Source: Sceloporus undulatus (lineage: Eukaryota; Chordata; Lepidosauria; Squamata; Phrynosomatidae). From it: 64,000 nucleotides of DNA. The translations under genes were made by a program, and so were the position numbers. Each line of letters begins with the position of its first letter. Positions within the stretch are counted from its first letter, which is position 1. The stretch covers positions 112,038,799-112,102,798 of the forward strand of contig NC_056527.1 in the NCBI RefSeq assembly GCF_019175285.1, read 5' to 3'. Below are positions 46,113-55,385 of this stretch, piece by piece. The notes beneath the pieces were generated by a model that searched no databases, was not told the DNA's origin, and was given only the letters and a program-made list of their open reading frames with translations.

Positions 46113-47264
46113 AGTGCACCTGTGTTTTATGTGGGCACAATATACACGGCTTTCAGCATATGCTGAAAGCTGCACCAGAAGAAGCGATGCCATGCTCCGG
46201 AAGGAGTAATGGCGTGCATGTCACACTCTGCTGCATACACCCCTTACTTCTAATGGGGCTTGAGCATATGTGGAGTTTTCTTTATGCAGAGGGGACCGGA
46301 ACGGATCCCCCGTGTAAGGGAAGGGACCATTCTAATAATAATGTTGTGTATCCTCAAGTCATTTCCAATTCAAGACAACCCTAAGGTGAATTTATCACTG
46401 TGGGTTCTTGGTAAGTTTCTCCTGAGGGGACTTGTCATTGTCATCCTATGATGATAATAATAATATTATAATAATTGCCCATCCTCATGAGGTAAATGGG
46501 ATAAAATTTGCTTGGGATCATGGTGAGTGATTTCATTTCTCTTGATACAATTACTGTCTGGTCACTAGGAATGTTTCCCCCCCGTTAAGGCCTTTTACAA
46601 GGTTAACCACTTATTTTATATGCATTGTGTGGATTGTATTGCATTATGTGAACATGAGAAGAGCAAATGCCAGATCAGACGGGGGGGGGGGGGGGGATGT
46701 AGTTCACCATTCTGTTCCTACAGCAGGCAGGCAAACATTTATGGGAAACTCATAGTAGGACATGATTACTATTGCACCTTCTTCCTTGTGTTCCCTAGTC
46801 ATTAGTATTCATATGGACAACCAGGTTTCACATTGGAAAGAAACAGATTGCACATGGGCTTTATTATAAAACTATTGAATATAGTCATTTCATTAACAAC
46901 AATATTATATAATACATTCTAGTGATAGATAAAATAGGACCAGTTGAGAAACAATTTCCCTTTTTTATTATTCTGACATCTAAAGTAAAAGTATTATTCT
47001 TTCAAAGGGGAAGATTCTGACCACTGTTAAGTAGCTCCATTCTTGCACAGTGATGTAGTGGTTTGAGCATTTGTCTATGACTCAGGAGAACAGGTTCAAA
47101 TCCCTGTTCTGCCACGGAAACCCACTGGATGGTCTTGGGAAGGTCACACTCTCTCTGCCTTTGGGGAAGGCAATGAAAAACCTCCTCTGAACAAATCTTT
47201 CCTGGAAAATCCCTCAATAGAGTCACTTTAGGGTTGCCATAAGTTGAAAATGACTTGAGGGCAC

Positions 47265-47306
<42 letters not shown>

Positions 47307-50300
47307 TTATCATGTGGCCATATTTTATTGTCCAAGAACCCTTACAAGGTTATCAGTGGTTTCTGACTGACTGAAATTCCTCCCAAACATATTTGGAGTC
47401 TTTATAAATAATGCTGGATGATGGTCAATGGGGGTGAAATTACCACTGCATGGGCCACTTTTGACAGATATTACCAACTATAAATGTTCACACTATATCT
47501 GCACCTTTATATACATCCTTGCTCATTTTTTCCCCAGCTCCATCCTTTTCTGGGGACAGTTTCTTTTAACAACAGTGCTGGGCAGCTGGTTTCCTTTGAC
47601 AAAAATAGAGAATTAGTGGCTGGATTTGATATTATAAACTGGATTACGTCCCCAAACAAGTCTTTCTTTAGAATCAAGATTGGAAGAACAGATCCACATG
47701 CTCCTCCAGACAAAATGATTACCCTTTCTGAGAATACCATTGTGTGGCCTGGCCAATTTAATCAGGTAGATGTTGATGCACAATTCAATACATAACCAAT
47801 ACTTAGTATGGTGTTCAGACAATGGTGTAGAGAAACTGAAATAACTCAGTCTCAAAGTGAAACTAAATGTGTTTTGGGAATCTTGATTTCCCACTCAGTT
47901 GCTGTTGTTGAATTTATTGTTGTTATTGATTGTTGTTGTTGTGGGCCTTCGGTTCATTTCTGACCCTATGGCAGCCCTAAGACCCTATCATGGGGTTTTC
48001 TTGACAAGATTTGTTCTGAGGTGGCTTGACTTTGCCTTCCTCTGAGGCTGAGAGAGAGTGACTTGCCTATGGCTCCATGGTTGAGCAGGGATTTGAACCC
48101 TGGTCTCCAGAGTCCCCAGCATGCAAATCATTACACTAAACATGAGTCAACAGTATGATGCAGCAGCTAAAAAGCCAATATGATTTTAGGCTGCATCACT
48201 GTCTAGGTCAAAGGAAGTAAGAGTGCTACTCTATTTTGCTTTCGTCAGACCTCATCCTGAATACTGTATCCAGTTCTGGACACCACAATTCAAAAGGGAT
48301 ATTGACAAACTGGACCATGTCCAGAGGAGGGCAACCAAAATGGTGAAAGGTCTGGAAACCATGCCCTATGAGGAGTGGCTTAGGGAGCTGGGTATATTTA
48401 GTCTGGAAAAGAGAAGGCTAAGAGGGGACATGATAGCCATGTTGAAATATTTGGAAGGATGTTATATGGAATCAGAAACAAGCTTGTTTTTTGCTGCTCC
48501 ACAGACTAGGACATGGAGCAATGGATTCAGACTACAGGTAAAGAGATTCCACCTAAACATTAAGAAGGGTTTCCTGATTATAAGAGCTGTTTGACAGTGG
48601 AATACACTGCCTCAGAGAGTGGTGGTATCTCCTTCTTCGAAGTTTTTAAATAGAGTCTGGATGGCCATCTATCCGGGATGCTTTGATGGTGTATTCCTGC
48701 ATGGCAGAATGGGATTGGCCCTTGCGGTCTCTTCCAGTTCTTTGATTCTATGCGTCTGCACCACACTGGCTCAAAAGCTGAAATACTTAAGTCAAAATGC
48801 AAAATAGTGTGTTCTAGTGAAGTGGACATGTTTATTTGAGAATACTTATATCAACTTCAGCTAGGACTTCAGCTAAGCTTAAAACAGCTGACTGCATACT
48901 AAGTGCTTTCTGGAAAAATCCCTGTTTTGCCATGCCAACAACCTTTAGCTTTATTTTAGATGAACTGGTGAGCTACAATCTACTCAAAACCTTTTCTGGC
49001 TATTTTGGTTTGATGGACAGGCACAGCCCATTTCCACATGTAATGACAACTGTTATCCAGGTTATAGGAAGACCAAGAAGGAAGGGAAGCCATTTTGCTG
49101 CTATGATTGCCTTCCATGTCCAGAAGGGAAGATTTCAGATAAAACAGGTAAGAAATGTCATTACCTAGACTTTAACAAATACTTGACTGTCATGAAGCTT
49201 GTGTAATAGTCTTCCTAATATTTATACCTATATTTATACTATATATCAACAGTGATTGACTTTTGCTGAGAAAGGAATACATTGTAATATAACCATTTCT
49301 CTGTATGTTCTCTTCTCTGTATAGTACAATAAAAGGAGCCTTGCAGATTATTATGAAATATATGGAAATACTGATCATTCCTGATGTCTAATATACCAGC
49401 AGAAAAGATCCATTCTGTAAAAGGAGTTAATTTAGGAGTGCAGACAGAAGTCTTTATCTGGTGCTCTGCACATCACTTTTATATGTGTGGAATAGGGTTA
49501 TAATCCTTTACCAGTTTTGTTTTTGAATGGATCAATTAGTAATGTTAGCAGTTTTCTTCCTGCTGTGAGGGCATCTTTGGAAAGAGCACTACTTGTTCAG
49601 TGCAAAATTAGTACTTTTTGCGCAGCAAACACAATTTTCTGCCCTTTTTTGTTTTCTGCACAAGACATGCTGTAATTTAGGATTTATTCCATGCAAATTT
49701 CATATGTGAGAAGTTTTTAATAATTTTTTTAATTTATTGCAAAAAACAACAACAACAACATTATCTAGGGAAGGAAACGGCTTCTTTTTTTAGCAGAAGC
49801 TAATGTTCTGTGCAGAAATATTATTTTTTGTACAGAAAATGCTGTTCTCTTCATTTTAATTCCATAGGAAATGTGAAGTTGAAGGCTTTCATGGCCAGCA
49901 TCCATAGTTTTTTGTGGGTTTTTCGGGCTATGTGGCCATGTTCTAGAAGAGTTTCTTCCTGATGTTTCACCAGCACCTGTGGTTGGCATCTTCAGAGAAA
50001 AGATGCCAGCCACAGATGCTGGCAAAACGTCAGGAAGAAACTCTTCTAGAACATGGCCACATAGCCCGAAAAACCCACAAAAAATCCATAGGAAATCTTG
50101 CATTTCCCCACCTATAAATGTCCAAGCTTGGAAGTGGCTTTCCTCTAGCTCCCCCCCCCCCCCAATATGGAAATATTTCTGCTTTGCTCTTCCTGATTGT
50201 AGAGGAACCATGCTGTAATATTAAAGTTACAATGAAGTGAGCATTGGTCTACCATGTCTTAAAAAGTGATTTCTATTTCAGATATGAATGATTGTGTTCG

Positions 50301-51210
50301 ATGTCCAGAAGATCACTATCCAAGCCAAGACCAGGATTTGTGCATTCCAAAATCGATCATTTTCTTATCATATGAAGAACCCTTGGGGATCAGTTTGGCC
50401 ATTCTGGCCCTTGTCCTCTCTTTTACAGCAGCTTTTGTGTTAGGGATCTTCATCAAGCACCAGGATACCCCCATAGTCAAAAACAATAACCAGAACTTGA
50501 CTTACATTCTCCTCACCTCCTTGCTCCTCTCTTTCCTTTGTGTTTTCTTATTCATTGGTCAGCCTGGGAGAGTAATATGTCTCCTCCGTCAAACCACCTT
50601 TGGCTTCATCTTTGCTGTGGCCCTGGCTTCTGTTTTGGCCAAAACTATTGTAGTGGTTCTAGCATTTATGTCTACCAGGCCAGGGTCTAGGATGAGGAAA
50701 TGGGTAGGAAAACAACTAGCTAGCTCCATTGTTCTTTGTTGCTCCTTTATTCAAGCCGTCATTTGTAGCACATGGTTGACAACTTTCCCCCCATTTCCAG
50801 ATTCTGACCTGCAGTCAGTAGCTGAAAAAATTGTTCTGCAATGCAATGAAGGGTCACCAGCAATGTTCTACTCTGTTCTGGGTTTTTTGGGATTCCTAGC
50901 CGCTGTCAGTTTCATTGTGGCTTTTCTGGCCAGAAAGTTACCTGAAAATTTCAATGAAGCCAAGTTCATCACTTTCAGCATGTTGATATTCTGCACTGTT
51001 TGGTTGTCCTTTGTGCCAACTTATTTGAGTACCAAGGGAAAGTATATGGTGGCTGTAGAGATCTTTTCAATTTTAGGGTCCAGTGCTGGATTACTTGGCT
51101 GCATCTTTTCCCCCAAATGCTATGTCATTTTACTGAAGCCAGAGCTGAACCATAAGAAGCTGTTAATAAGAAGGAAGAATCTTAAGGTTTATGCCTTTGC
51201 ACCTAATTAA
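41783..51210 (+). CDS. V2R-4: complete vomeronasal type-2 receptor
   Basis: Six exons: 41783-42000, 42490-42781, 44291-45145, 47538-47765, 49021-49147, 50282-51210. The joined frame is 2649 bp, 882 residues plus stop, open throughout with GT-AG introns. The ATG at 41783 was chosen because it gives the cluster's constant 218-bp first exon; four further in-frame codons upstream start with TTG, not ATG. Residues 1-19 ([17 protein letters not shown]) are a clear signal peptide, about 20-525 the ligand-binding domain, about 532-580 the cysteine-rich domain and about 600-870 the seven helices ([61 protein letters not shown]). The tail ends LKVYAFAPN and is a few residues longer than in V2R-2. Likely a working receptor; the ligand is unknown. 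Confidence 0.94.
42208..42420 (+). mobile_element. Old non-autonomous DNA transposon, Tigger-like
   Basis: ACAGGTTAAAGTCTCCCTTA, TCTGAAATCTGAAATATTCC and CATTATTTAAGACATTGTAT match the inverse of 34130-34400. Confidence 0.5.
42490..42781 (+). CDS. V2R-4 exon 2
   Basis: 292 bp, [19 protein letters not shown] to CTYKIPQ; donor GTGAGA. Confidence 0.92.
42782..43628. other. V2R-4 intron 2, left part
   Basis: AT-rich on the left, GC-richer from about 43440. No nameable repeat and no exon. Confidence 0.4.
43629..43762. repeat. Hairpin-forming inverted repeat
   Basis: Arms of about 55 bases: ACCACTGCTTCTGCTGAGGT and CAGAAATGG are mirrored by CCATTTCTGACC and AACAGAAGCAGTGG, around a 20-base loop. 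Probably the core of a larger foldback element whose ends I cannot fix. Confidence 0.65.
44291..45145 (+). CDS. V2R-4 exon 3
   Basis: 855 bp, [15 protein letters not shown] to LLNQKPWQ, with [16 protein letters not shown] and [20 protein letters not shown]. Confidence 0.94.
45461..45670 (-). mobile_element. 5S-headed SINE (contains a gap)
   Basis: In reverse it holds the 5S rRNA internal promoter region (complements CCATTCAAGTACTAACCAGG and GCTTCAAAGATCAGATGAGA) plus the body TTTCTTAGGCAAGGCC and tail GGCCTTCAAGTC shared with tRNA-type SINEs. Ten N (45640-45649) lie in its 5S head. Confidence 0.8.
45640..45649. other. Assembly gap (10 N)
   Basis: A run of N in the SINE head. Intact copies have GATCTGG here, so little sequence is likely missing. 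Confidence 0.99.
45715..46109 (+). mobile_element. LINE 3' end with (AAT)n tail
   Basis: An L2-like 3' untranslated region ending GTAAGCTGCTTTGAGTCCC, GGCAGGATAGAAAT and then (AAT)n at about 46057-46109. Confidence 0.65.
46110..46334. mobile_element. Tigger/mariner-like MITE
   Basis: Left TACAGTGCACCTGTGTTTTA; right CCCGTGTAAGGGAAGGGACC, roughly inverted. GGAACGGATCCCC also occurs at 10577-10590 in the related element. It inserted at the end of the LINE tail. Confidence 0.6.
46338..46440 (-). mobile_element. SINE fragment
   Basis: TTGTGTATCCTCAAGTCATT, CAAGACAACCCTAAGG and GTAAGTTTCTCCTGAGG are the reverse of the SINE body and tail. Confidence 0.5.
46441..47039. other. V2R-4 intron 3, part
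   Basis: Contains a poly-G run at 46681-46695. No other named repeat. Confidence 0.4.
47040..47306 (+). mobile_element. (ACA)n-tailed tRNA-type SINE, nearly complete
   Basis: Head GTGATGTAGTGGTTTGAGC (box A-like) and GGTTCAAATCCC (box B-like), body GGTCACACTCTCTCTGCC and CCTCCTCTGAACAAATC, tail GTTGCCATAAGTTGAAAATG, then (ACA)n at 47266-47306. This is the best-preserved copy. Confidence 0.88.
47538..47765 (+). CDS. V2R-4 exon 4
   Basis: 228 bp, [20 protein letters not shown] to WPGQFNQ. Minus-strand frames here are shadows. Confidence 0.92.
47905..48135 (-). mobile_element. tRNA-type SINE
   Basis: Reverse copy beginning with (TTG)n, then GGCAGCCCTAAGACCCTATC, CTCTGAGGCTGAGAGAGAGT, GATTTGAACCC. 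The head is cut near 48135, where CR1 sequence begins. Confidence 0.8.
48141..48752 (+). mobile_element. CR1 3' fragment
   Basis: Encodes the CR1 C-terminal block: [60 protein letters not shown]; ends in TCTTTGATTCTATG. Well preserved but without the catalytic part. Confidence 0.9.
49021..49147 (+). CDS. V2R-4 exon 5 (cysteine-rich domain)
   Basis: 127 bp, [19 protein letters not shown] to [10 protein letters not shown]; donor GTAAGA. Confidence 0.93.
49148..49872. other. V2R-4 intron 5, left part
   Basis: AT-rich, with the degenerate TTCTGTGCAGAAA / GTACAGAAAATGC repeats at 49550-49860 that also occur in V2R-3 intron 1. Confidence 0.45.
49873..50084. mobile_element. Foldback element with 12-bp target-site duplication
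   Basis: Arms of about 90 bases: TTTTTTGTGGGTTTTTCGGG and CATGTTCTAGAAGAGTTTCT mirrored by AGAAACTCTTCTAGAACATG and CCCGAAAAACCCACAAAAAA; the centre is near GGCATCTTCAGAGAAAAGATG. TCCATAGGAAAT stands on both sides (49861-49872 and 50085-50096). Confidence 0.85.
50282..51210 (+). CDS. V2R-4 exon 6 (seven-helix domain)
   Basis: 929 bp from [19 protein letters not shown] to a TAA stop; all seven helices open. Confidence 0.95.
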
Positions 51211-51460
51211 ATTAAGAGTCACTTGTGATTTGTGTTTTTTGATAGATCACAGATATGTGTTTTCTACTCTGCCTATGAGAAGACTGCATCCAGAAACAGA
51301 AAATATCACATTTTAAATCACCTCATTGACACTTTAAAACCCATGTAAAATATATGTTTATCACTCATATTTCACTGCCATCATTTAGGATTTTTTTCTT
51401 TAAACCGTTGTGATCTTTGTGTGCATCTAGACATTGATAGATCGCAGATATGTGTCACAT
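51211..51460. other. Downstream of V2R-4
   Basis: Probable 3' untranslated region; no clear AATAAA. Confidence 0.35.
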
Positions 51461-51547
51461 AATGGGTTTCCATGGAGGAGTGGGGATTCAAACCCTGTTC
51501 TCGAGTGTCATAGTCCAATGCTCAAACAATTGCATTATGCTGGCTCA
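51461..51547 (-). mobile_element. SINE head fragment
   Basis: GGGTTTCCATGG, GGGGATTCAAACCCTG and ATTATGCTGGCTC are the reverse of the tRNA-type head. Confidence 0.6.
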
Positions 51548-51850
51548 GGGAAGCATTTTATAGCCAACTTTTAATGAAGTTTAAATTTATATTAAAGCCT
51601 CTCTTTATTATGCTATTATTAACGGATATTAGTTTTCATGCTCTACCTGCTGCTACTGTTATTAGTCAATAGTCAATTAGTCTTGGCAGGCAAGTAAACC
51701 TAAATGTGAAAGTCAGCATAATGCCATGGGGGGTGCATGTGTGTGGCTCTGTATCTCTCCATTATCTGTTTGTCAACAATCCATCATTTATCTAGCCATC
51801 TTGGGAGACTTTTAGCCCAGAAGACTGGGTATATATGCATTCATTAAAGG
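51548..51850. other. Intergenic, unassigned
   Basis: Nothing recognised. Confidence 0.35.
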
Positions 51851-52093
51851 TTTGTTGTTGTGTGTCTCCAAGTCATTTTTGACTTATGGCAATCCTAAGA
51901 CAAACCTATCATACGTTTTTTCCCCTTTTGGCCATTTTCTTCAGAAAGGGGCTGTTATTGCCATCTTCTGAGGCTGGGATAGTGTGACTTGCCTATGGTC
52001 ACCCCGTGGATTTTTATGCTTGAACAGGGAATCAAATCCAGATCTCCAGAGCCATAGTCCAACACTCAAAATGTTTACACCATGCTGGCTCTC
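51851..52093 (-). mobile_element. (ACA)-type SINE, full length
   Basis: From TTGTTGTGTGTCTCCAAGTC through GAGGCTGGGATAGTGTGACT to ACCATGCTGGCTCT, the reverse of the copy at 47040. Confidence 0.82.
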
Positions 52094-52404
52094 ATGTATA
52101 CCTTAATAAAAAGGAATTCCTTAATTAAAAACAAACTTTCATCTTAACATGTTGTGCTTCAGGCTTACATGTTATTGCCAACTCAAAAATATCAGGAAAC
52201 AGTTTTTAAGTGTGAAGCCTTCAGGAGACAACTTATTCAATCAATATGGTGATGGGACAGTGCCCTGTGCTGTGGTGGTCAATGGCAATTTTCATGCCAT
52301 CTAAGGACAAAATAGCTATCAGTGGCAGCATGGTGGATGCGAGTATCAGATTTATCTGCTCAATATGTTCTAGGCAACTGAAGCTGTATCACAGGATTGA
52401 AACT

Positions 52405-52500
52405 ATCCAACCTTCCACATAAATGGATTCTGCATCCATGGATTCAACCACCCATGGCTTGAAATTTCCCCTGTAAAGGGAATGAGATGTTCTAGATAAA
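52405..52500 (+). mobile_element. Tigger-like MITE fragment
   Basis: GGATTCTGCATCCATGGATT and CAACCACCCATGGCTTGAAA match the left part of the element at 53677. Confidence 0.6.
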
Positions 52501-52549
52501 TAATAATAATAATAATAATAATTATAATTCAAAGAAGAAGAAGAAGAAG

Positions 52550-52580
<31 letters not shown>
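52500..52580. repeat. (AAT)n and (GAA)n microsatellites
   Basis: AAT units at about 52501-52522 and GAA units at about 52533-52578; they form the tail side of the following minus-strand LINE. Confidence 0.85.
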
Positions 52581-53560
52581 TGATTTTATTTCTTTTCTAC
52601 CTCTCCTTGAAGCTCTAGGTGGGGTACAACTTGTTAAAATACAAAATACACTTATAAAAGAAAACACATAAAACCAGCAGTTACAATGCAGTCGTATAAA
52701 AACCATTGAAGTACACTCATATGGGTATATTCTTGAAAATACACAAATTAAAAATCATGATTTAAAATTGACTGGGTAGGCCTTCCAGAAGAGATGTGTC
52801 CTTACAGGTAAAGGTAAAGGTAGTCCCTTGACATGGATGTCTAGTCGTAACTGACTGTAGGGGGCAATGCTCATCTCCATTACTAAGCTGAAGAGCCAGC
52901 ATTGTCCGAGGACTGCTCTGGTGGTCATGTGGACAGCATGACTACACCGAATGCTGTTACCTTCCCACTGAAGTGCTACCTCTCTATCTACTTGAATTTG
53001 TATGTTTTCGTACTGCTAGGTTGGCAGAAGCTGGGACTAGTGACGGGAGATCACCCCATCATGCAACACTTGGGCCTCAAACTACCAACCTTCTTATTTT
53101 CCGATCATCCGAATTGCATCTTAAACCTCTAAGCCATCACATCCTTCTGTGTCTTTAATACTGTTTTAAATGATGTCAGCGTTTTCAGCTGTTGTGTCTC
53201 TTCTGGCAGGTTATTCCAAAGTCTCGGAGCACTAGATGAAAAGGTCCTCTGGGAAACCAGTCAATTCCTTGCTGGTTGGAGCAAACATTTCCCAGAAGAC
53301 CTGAGTGTATAGGGTGAATTCTACAAGAGAAGGCAATCTTGTAGGTAACCTGGACCCAAACCATGTAAGGCTTTAAAGATAATAACCAACACTTTGTCCT
53401 TTCCCAGAAACTAATTGGCAACCAATGGAGTGATTTTATGATTGGTGTAATATGATCACCTCTGGATGTACCCATAATCAGTCTGGTCCCATATTATGAA
53501 CCAGTTGGAGTTTCTGGACTTGGTACAAAGGGCAAACCCAATATATAGATGAAATGGCAC
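52579..53560 (-). mobile_element. L2-like LINE 3' fragment split by a SINE
   Basis: Minus-strand copy: 3' untranslated part (CTACCTCTCCTTGAAGC, TGGGGTACAACTTG) at 52580-52790, then coding remnants at 53160-53540, including ITPIIKSLHWLPISFWE. Interrupted by a SINE at about 52800-53152. Confidence 0.75.
52800..53152 (-). mobile_element. Long tRNA-derived squamate SINE nested in the LINE
   Basis: GTAAAGGTAAAGGTAGTCCC, GCTGAAGAGCCAGCATTGTC, CATGTGGACAGCATGACTAC, GGTTGGCAGAAGCTGGGAC and CTAAGCCATCACATCC. It differs from the (ACA)n SINE. The tRNA-like head is at the right end. Confidence 0.8.
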
Positions 53561-53676
53561 ATCAATTGGTTTTGCTGCAGACCTCCTGCTGCCTGACCTA
53601 CTAGGGATTTCCCTATCCCTGTTTATAAATTAACAAGTTGCTGTCAAGTGGTAAATCAACACCATTGCATAGAATG

Positions 53677-54468
53677 AGTTGGCCTTCCATATCCATGGAT
53701 TCTACATCCATAGATACAACCACCCATGGCTTGAAAATATTCTCTAAAAAAAGATTCTGCCCAAAATCCCAAAATAAAGCCTTGATTTTGCAATTTTGGG
53801 CGCGTTACAGATGGGCCAAAACTACGTGCTTAGCACGTACTAGGGTTACGAAAGGGCATCCCTTCTGAACGCCCTAACCCTAGTATGTGCTGAGCACGTA
53901 CAAAATGACGGCGCCCATTCTAGATGGGCACCACCATTGGGACGTCATGACCACACCACCTCCAAACGGGGCGGCGCGGAAGTGATGTCTTGGTGCCACA
54001 CAAGGGCGCCTGGGGCGCCCTTTCTGCGGCACCAGAAGGAGCTCCAAAACAGAGCTCCTTCCAGGTTTGTGTCGCTGGGCGCAGTCTTTAGATGGCTGTG
54101 CCAGCGACGCAAACCAGAAAGGGGCCAAGTGGCCCCTTTCTTTTTGTCCCCACCACTGTTCATGCTTGGGGCATGAAGCCCCAAGGACACCCCTTTCCAG
54201 ACCGTGGGGAAGCAGCCTTTTGCCACTTCCACATAGCCTGGAAAGTGGCGGATCGGGGCCTCACAGGCTGCCACTGTGGCAGCTGAGGCCCCGATCCGGC
54301 GGGGAAAGGGGCGGGAACAGGCCACCCCAAAGGGGCGGTCTGTAAACCGCCTTATATATGGAACATCATTTTACTACACCATTGTATATAATGGGAATTG
54401 AGCATGCATGGATTTTGTAATCCATGGGTATGGGAGGCCCTGGCACCAAACTCCAACAGATATGAAGG
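53677..54468 (+). mobile_element. Tigger-like MITE split by a foldback
   Basis: Left part 53677-53797 (GAGTTGGCCTTCCATATCCA, ACCCATGGCTTGAAAATATT); right part 54352-54468 (CCATTGTATATAATGGGAAT, GGCACCAAACTCCAACAGAT). The two halves form one element if the insert is removed. Confidence 0.75.
53798..54351. mobile_element. CpG-rich foldback element nested in the MITE
   Basis: Ends GGGCGCGTTACAGATGGGCC and GGGGCGGTCTGTAAACCGCC are roughly inverted. About 550 bp of CpG-rich sequence with at least four internal hairpins: GTACTAGGGTTACG / CCCTAACCCTAGTATG near 53838-53893, GAGCTCCAAAACAGAGCTC near 54050, AAGGGGCCAAGTGGCCCCTT near 54117, and GATCGGGGCCTCA / TGAGGCCCCGATC near 54250-54297. Frames on both strands are by-products. 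Confidence 0.78.
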
Positions 54469-54479
54469 AATGGAAGGAA

Positions 54480-54700
54480 TATTTATTTATATATATGCCA
54501 CCTTTCTCCCAAATTGGACCCAAGGCAGCTCACAAAAGAGATTTTAAAACAATGCAACTTTACAAACAGAATTTAAAACATCACATCAATAACATTAGAA
54601 ATGCAAAATCATTAAAACTTGGCAAGCTAAAAGTATAAAATCCTCCTTGGGCAGATTTACATATTAAAGGCCTACTTGAAAGGAAGAGTTTTTGGCTGTT
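54480..54700 (-). mobile_element. LINE 3' end fragment
   Basis: ATATGCCACCTTTCTCCC and AAGGCAGCTCACAAAAGA are the reverse of an L2-like 3' terminus; then about 150 bases of decayed sequence. Confidence 0.55.
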
Positions 54701-55164
54701 GATGAAAGGACAATTAAGTAGAATAGAATAGAATGGAAAACAGATAGAAAGAAAAGTGAAGGCCACCAGCCCATGACTTTTTCACCCACTGATTAATATC
54801 AGAAAAAATATTTGCTGAGATGTGATAAACATGTTTCCTTTCTACTTCTTACATCTCAGCTGTCTAGAGTAGGTAATTTTCTCACCTGCGTTTATCCAGG
54901 AAAATGTAATTACTTTTACTCCCATTTTTCACCCCTAGAGAGTTCTAGTGGCAACATATACAACTGTGAAGCCATACTACTATTAATCTCCTCTGTGCCG
55001 TTCATCGCTTGGGCTACAGATGTAGACACTTCTGTCAGTCCAGTTCCTACTTCTTCACACCTCACCATTCTGGCGTATGGGAAAGTAACCAGGTTTTGCT
55101 AGACAAAGGGACTGGAATGACAATGCAGAAAGAGTTTAGTTACATAAATTTGAGACTGCGTTGG
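54701..55164. other. Upstream region of V2R-5
   Basis: No clear promoter. An in-frame upstream ATG pair at 55117/55123 precedes the chosen start. Confidence 0.35.
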
Positions 55165-55385
55165 ATGGTCATGGTATTTTTGGTATTGGTTTTAGTGTTA
55201 CAGTCCCAAATCATCGGCAAATATCCCAGTGTGCAGTGTTCCATCAAAGAACCTTTTGCTATACAACATCAATATTATCAGTCAGGGGAGGTCATCATTG
55301 CTGGTATTATGTCTCAAGTGTACATACTTTCAAGACCAATAACCTTTGAAATACATCCATCTCAAGAACTTTCTAATTTTCAACT
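55165..55385 (+). CDS. V2R-5 exon 1
   Basis: Leaves phase 2 at a GTAAGT donor after SQELSNFQ. The hydrophobic run VMVFLVLVLVL supports this start region. Confidence 0.82.

Noticed and set aside
36311-46209. Frames with long runs of Asn, Leu or Ser
   Set aside because: They are translations of ATT, AAT and GAA microsatellites at LINE tails.
53880-54345. Several overlapping frames of 79-126 codons on both strands
   Set aside because: All lie inside the nested foldback at 53798-54351 and share its hairpins; no protein family is recognisable.
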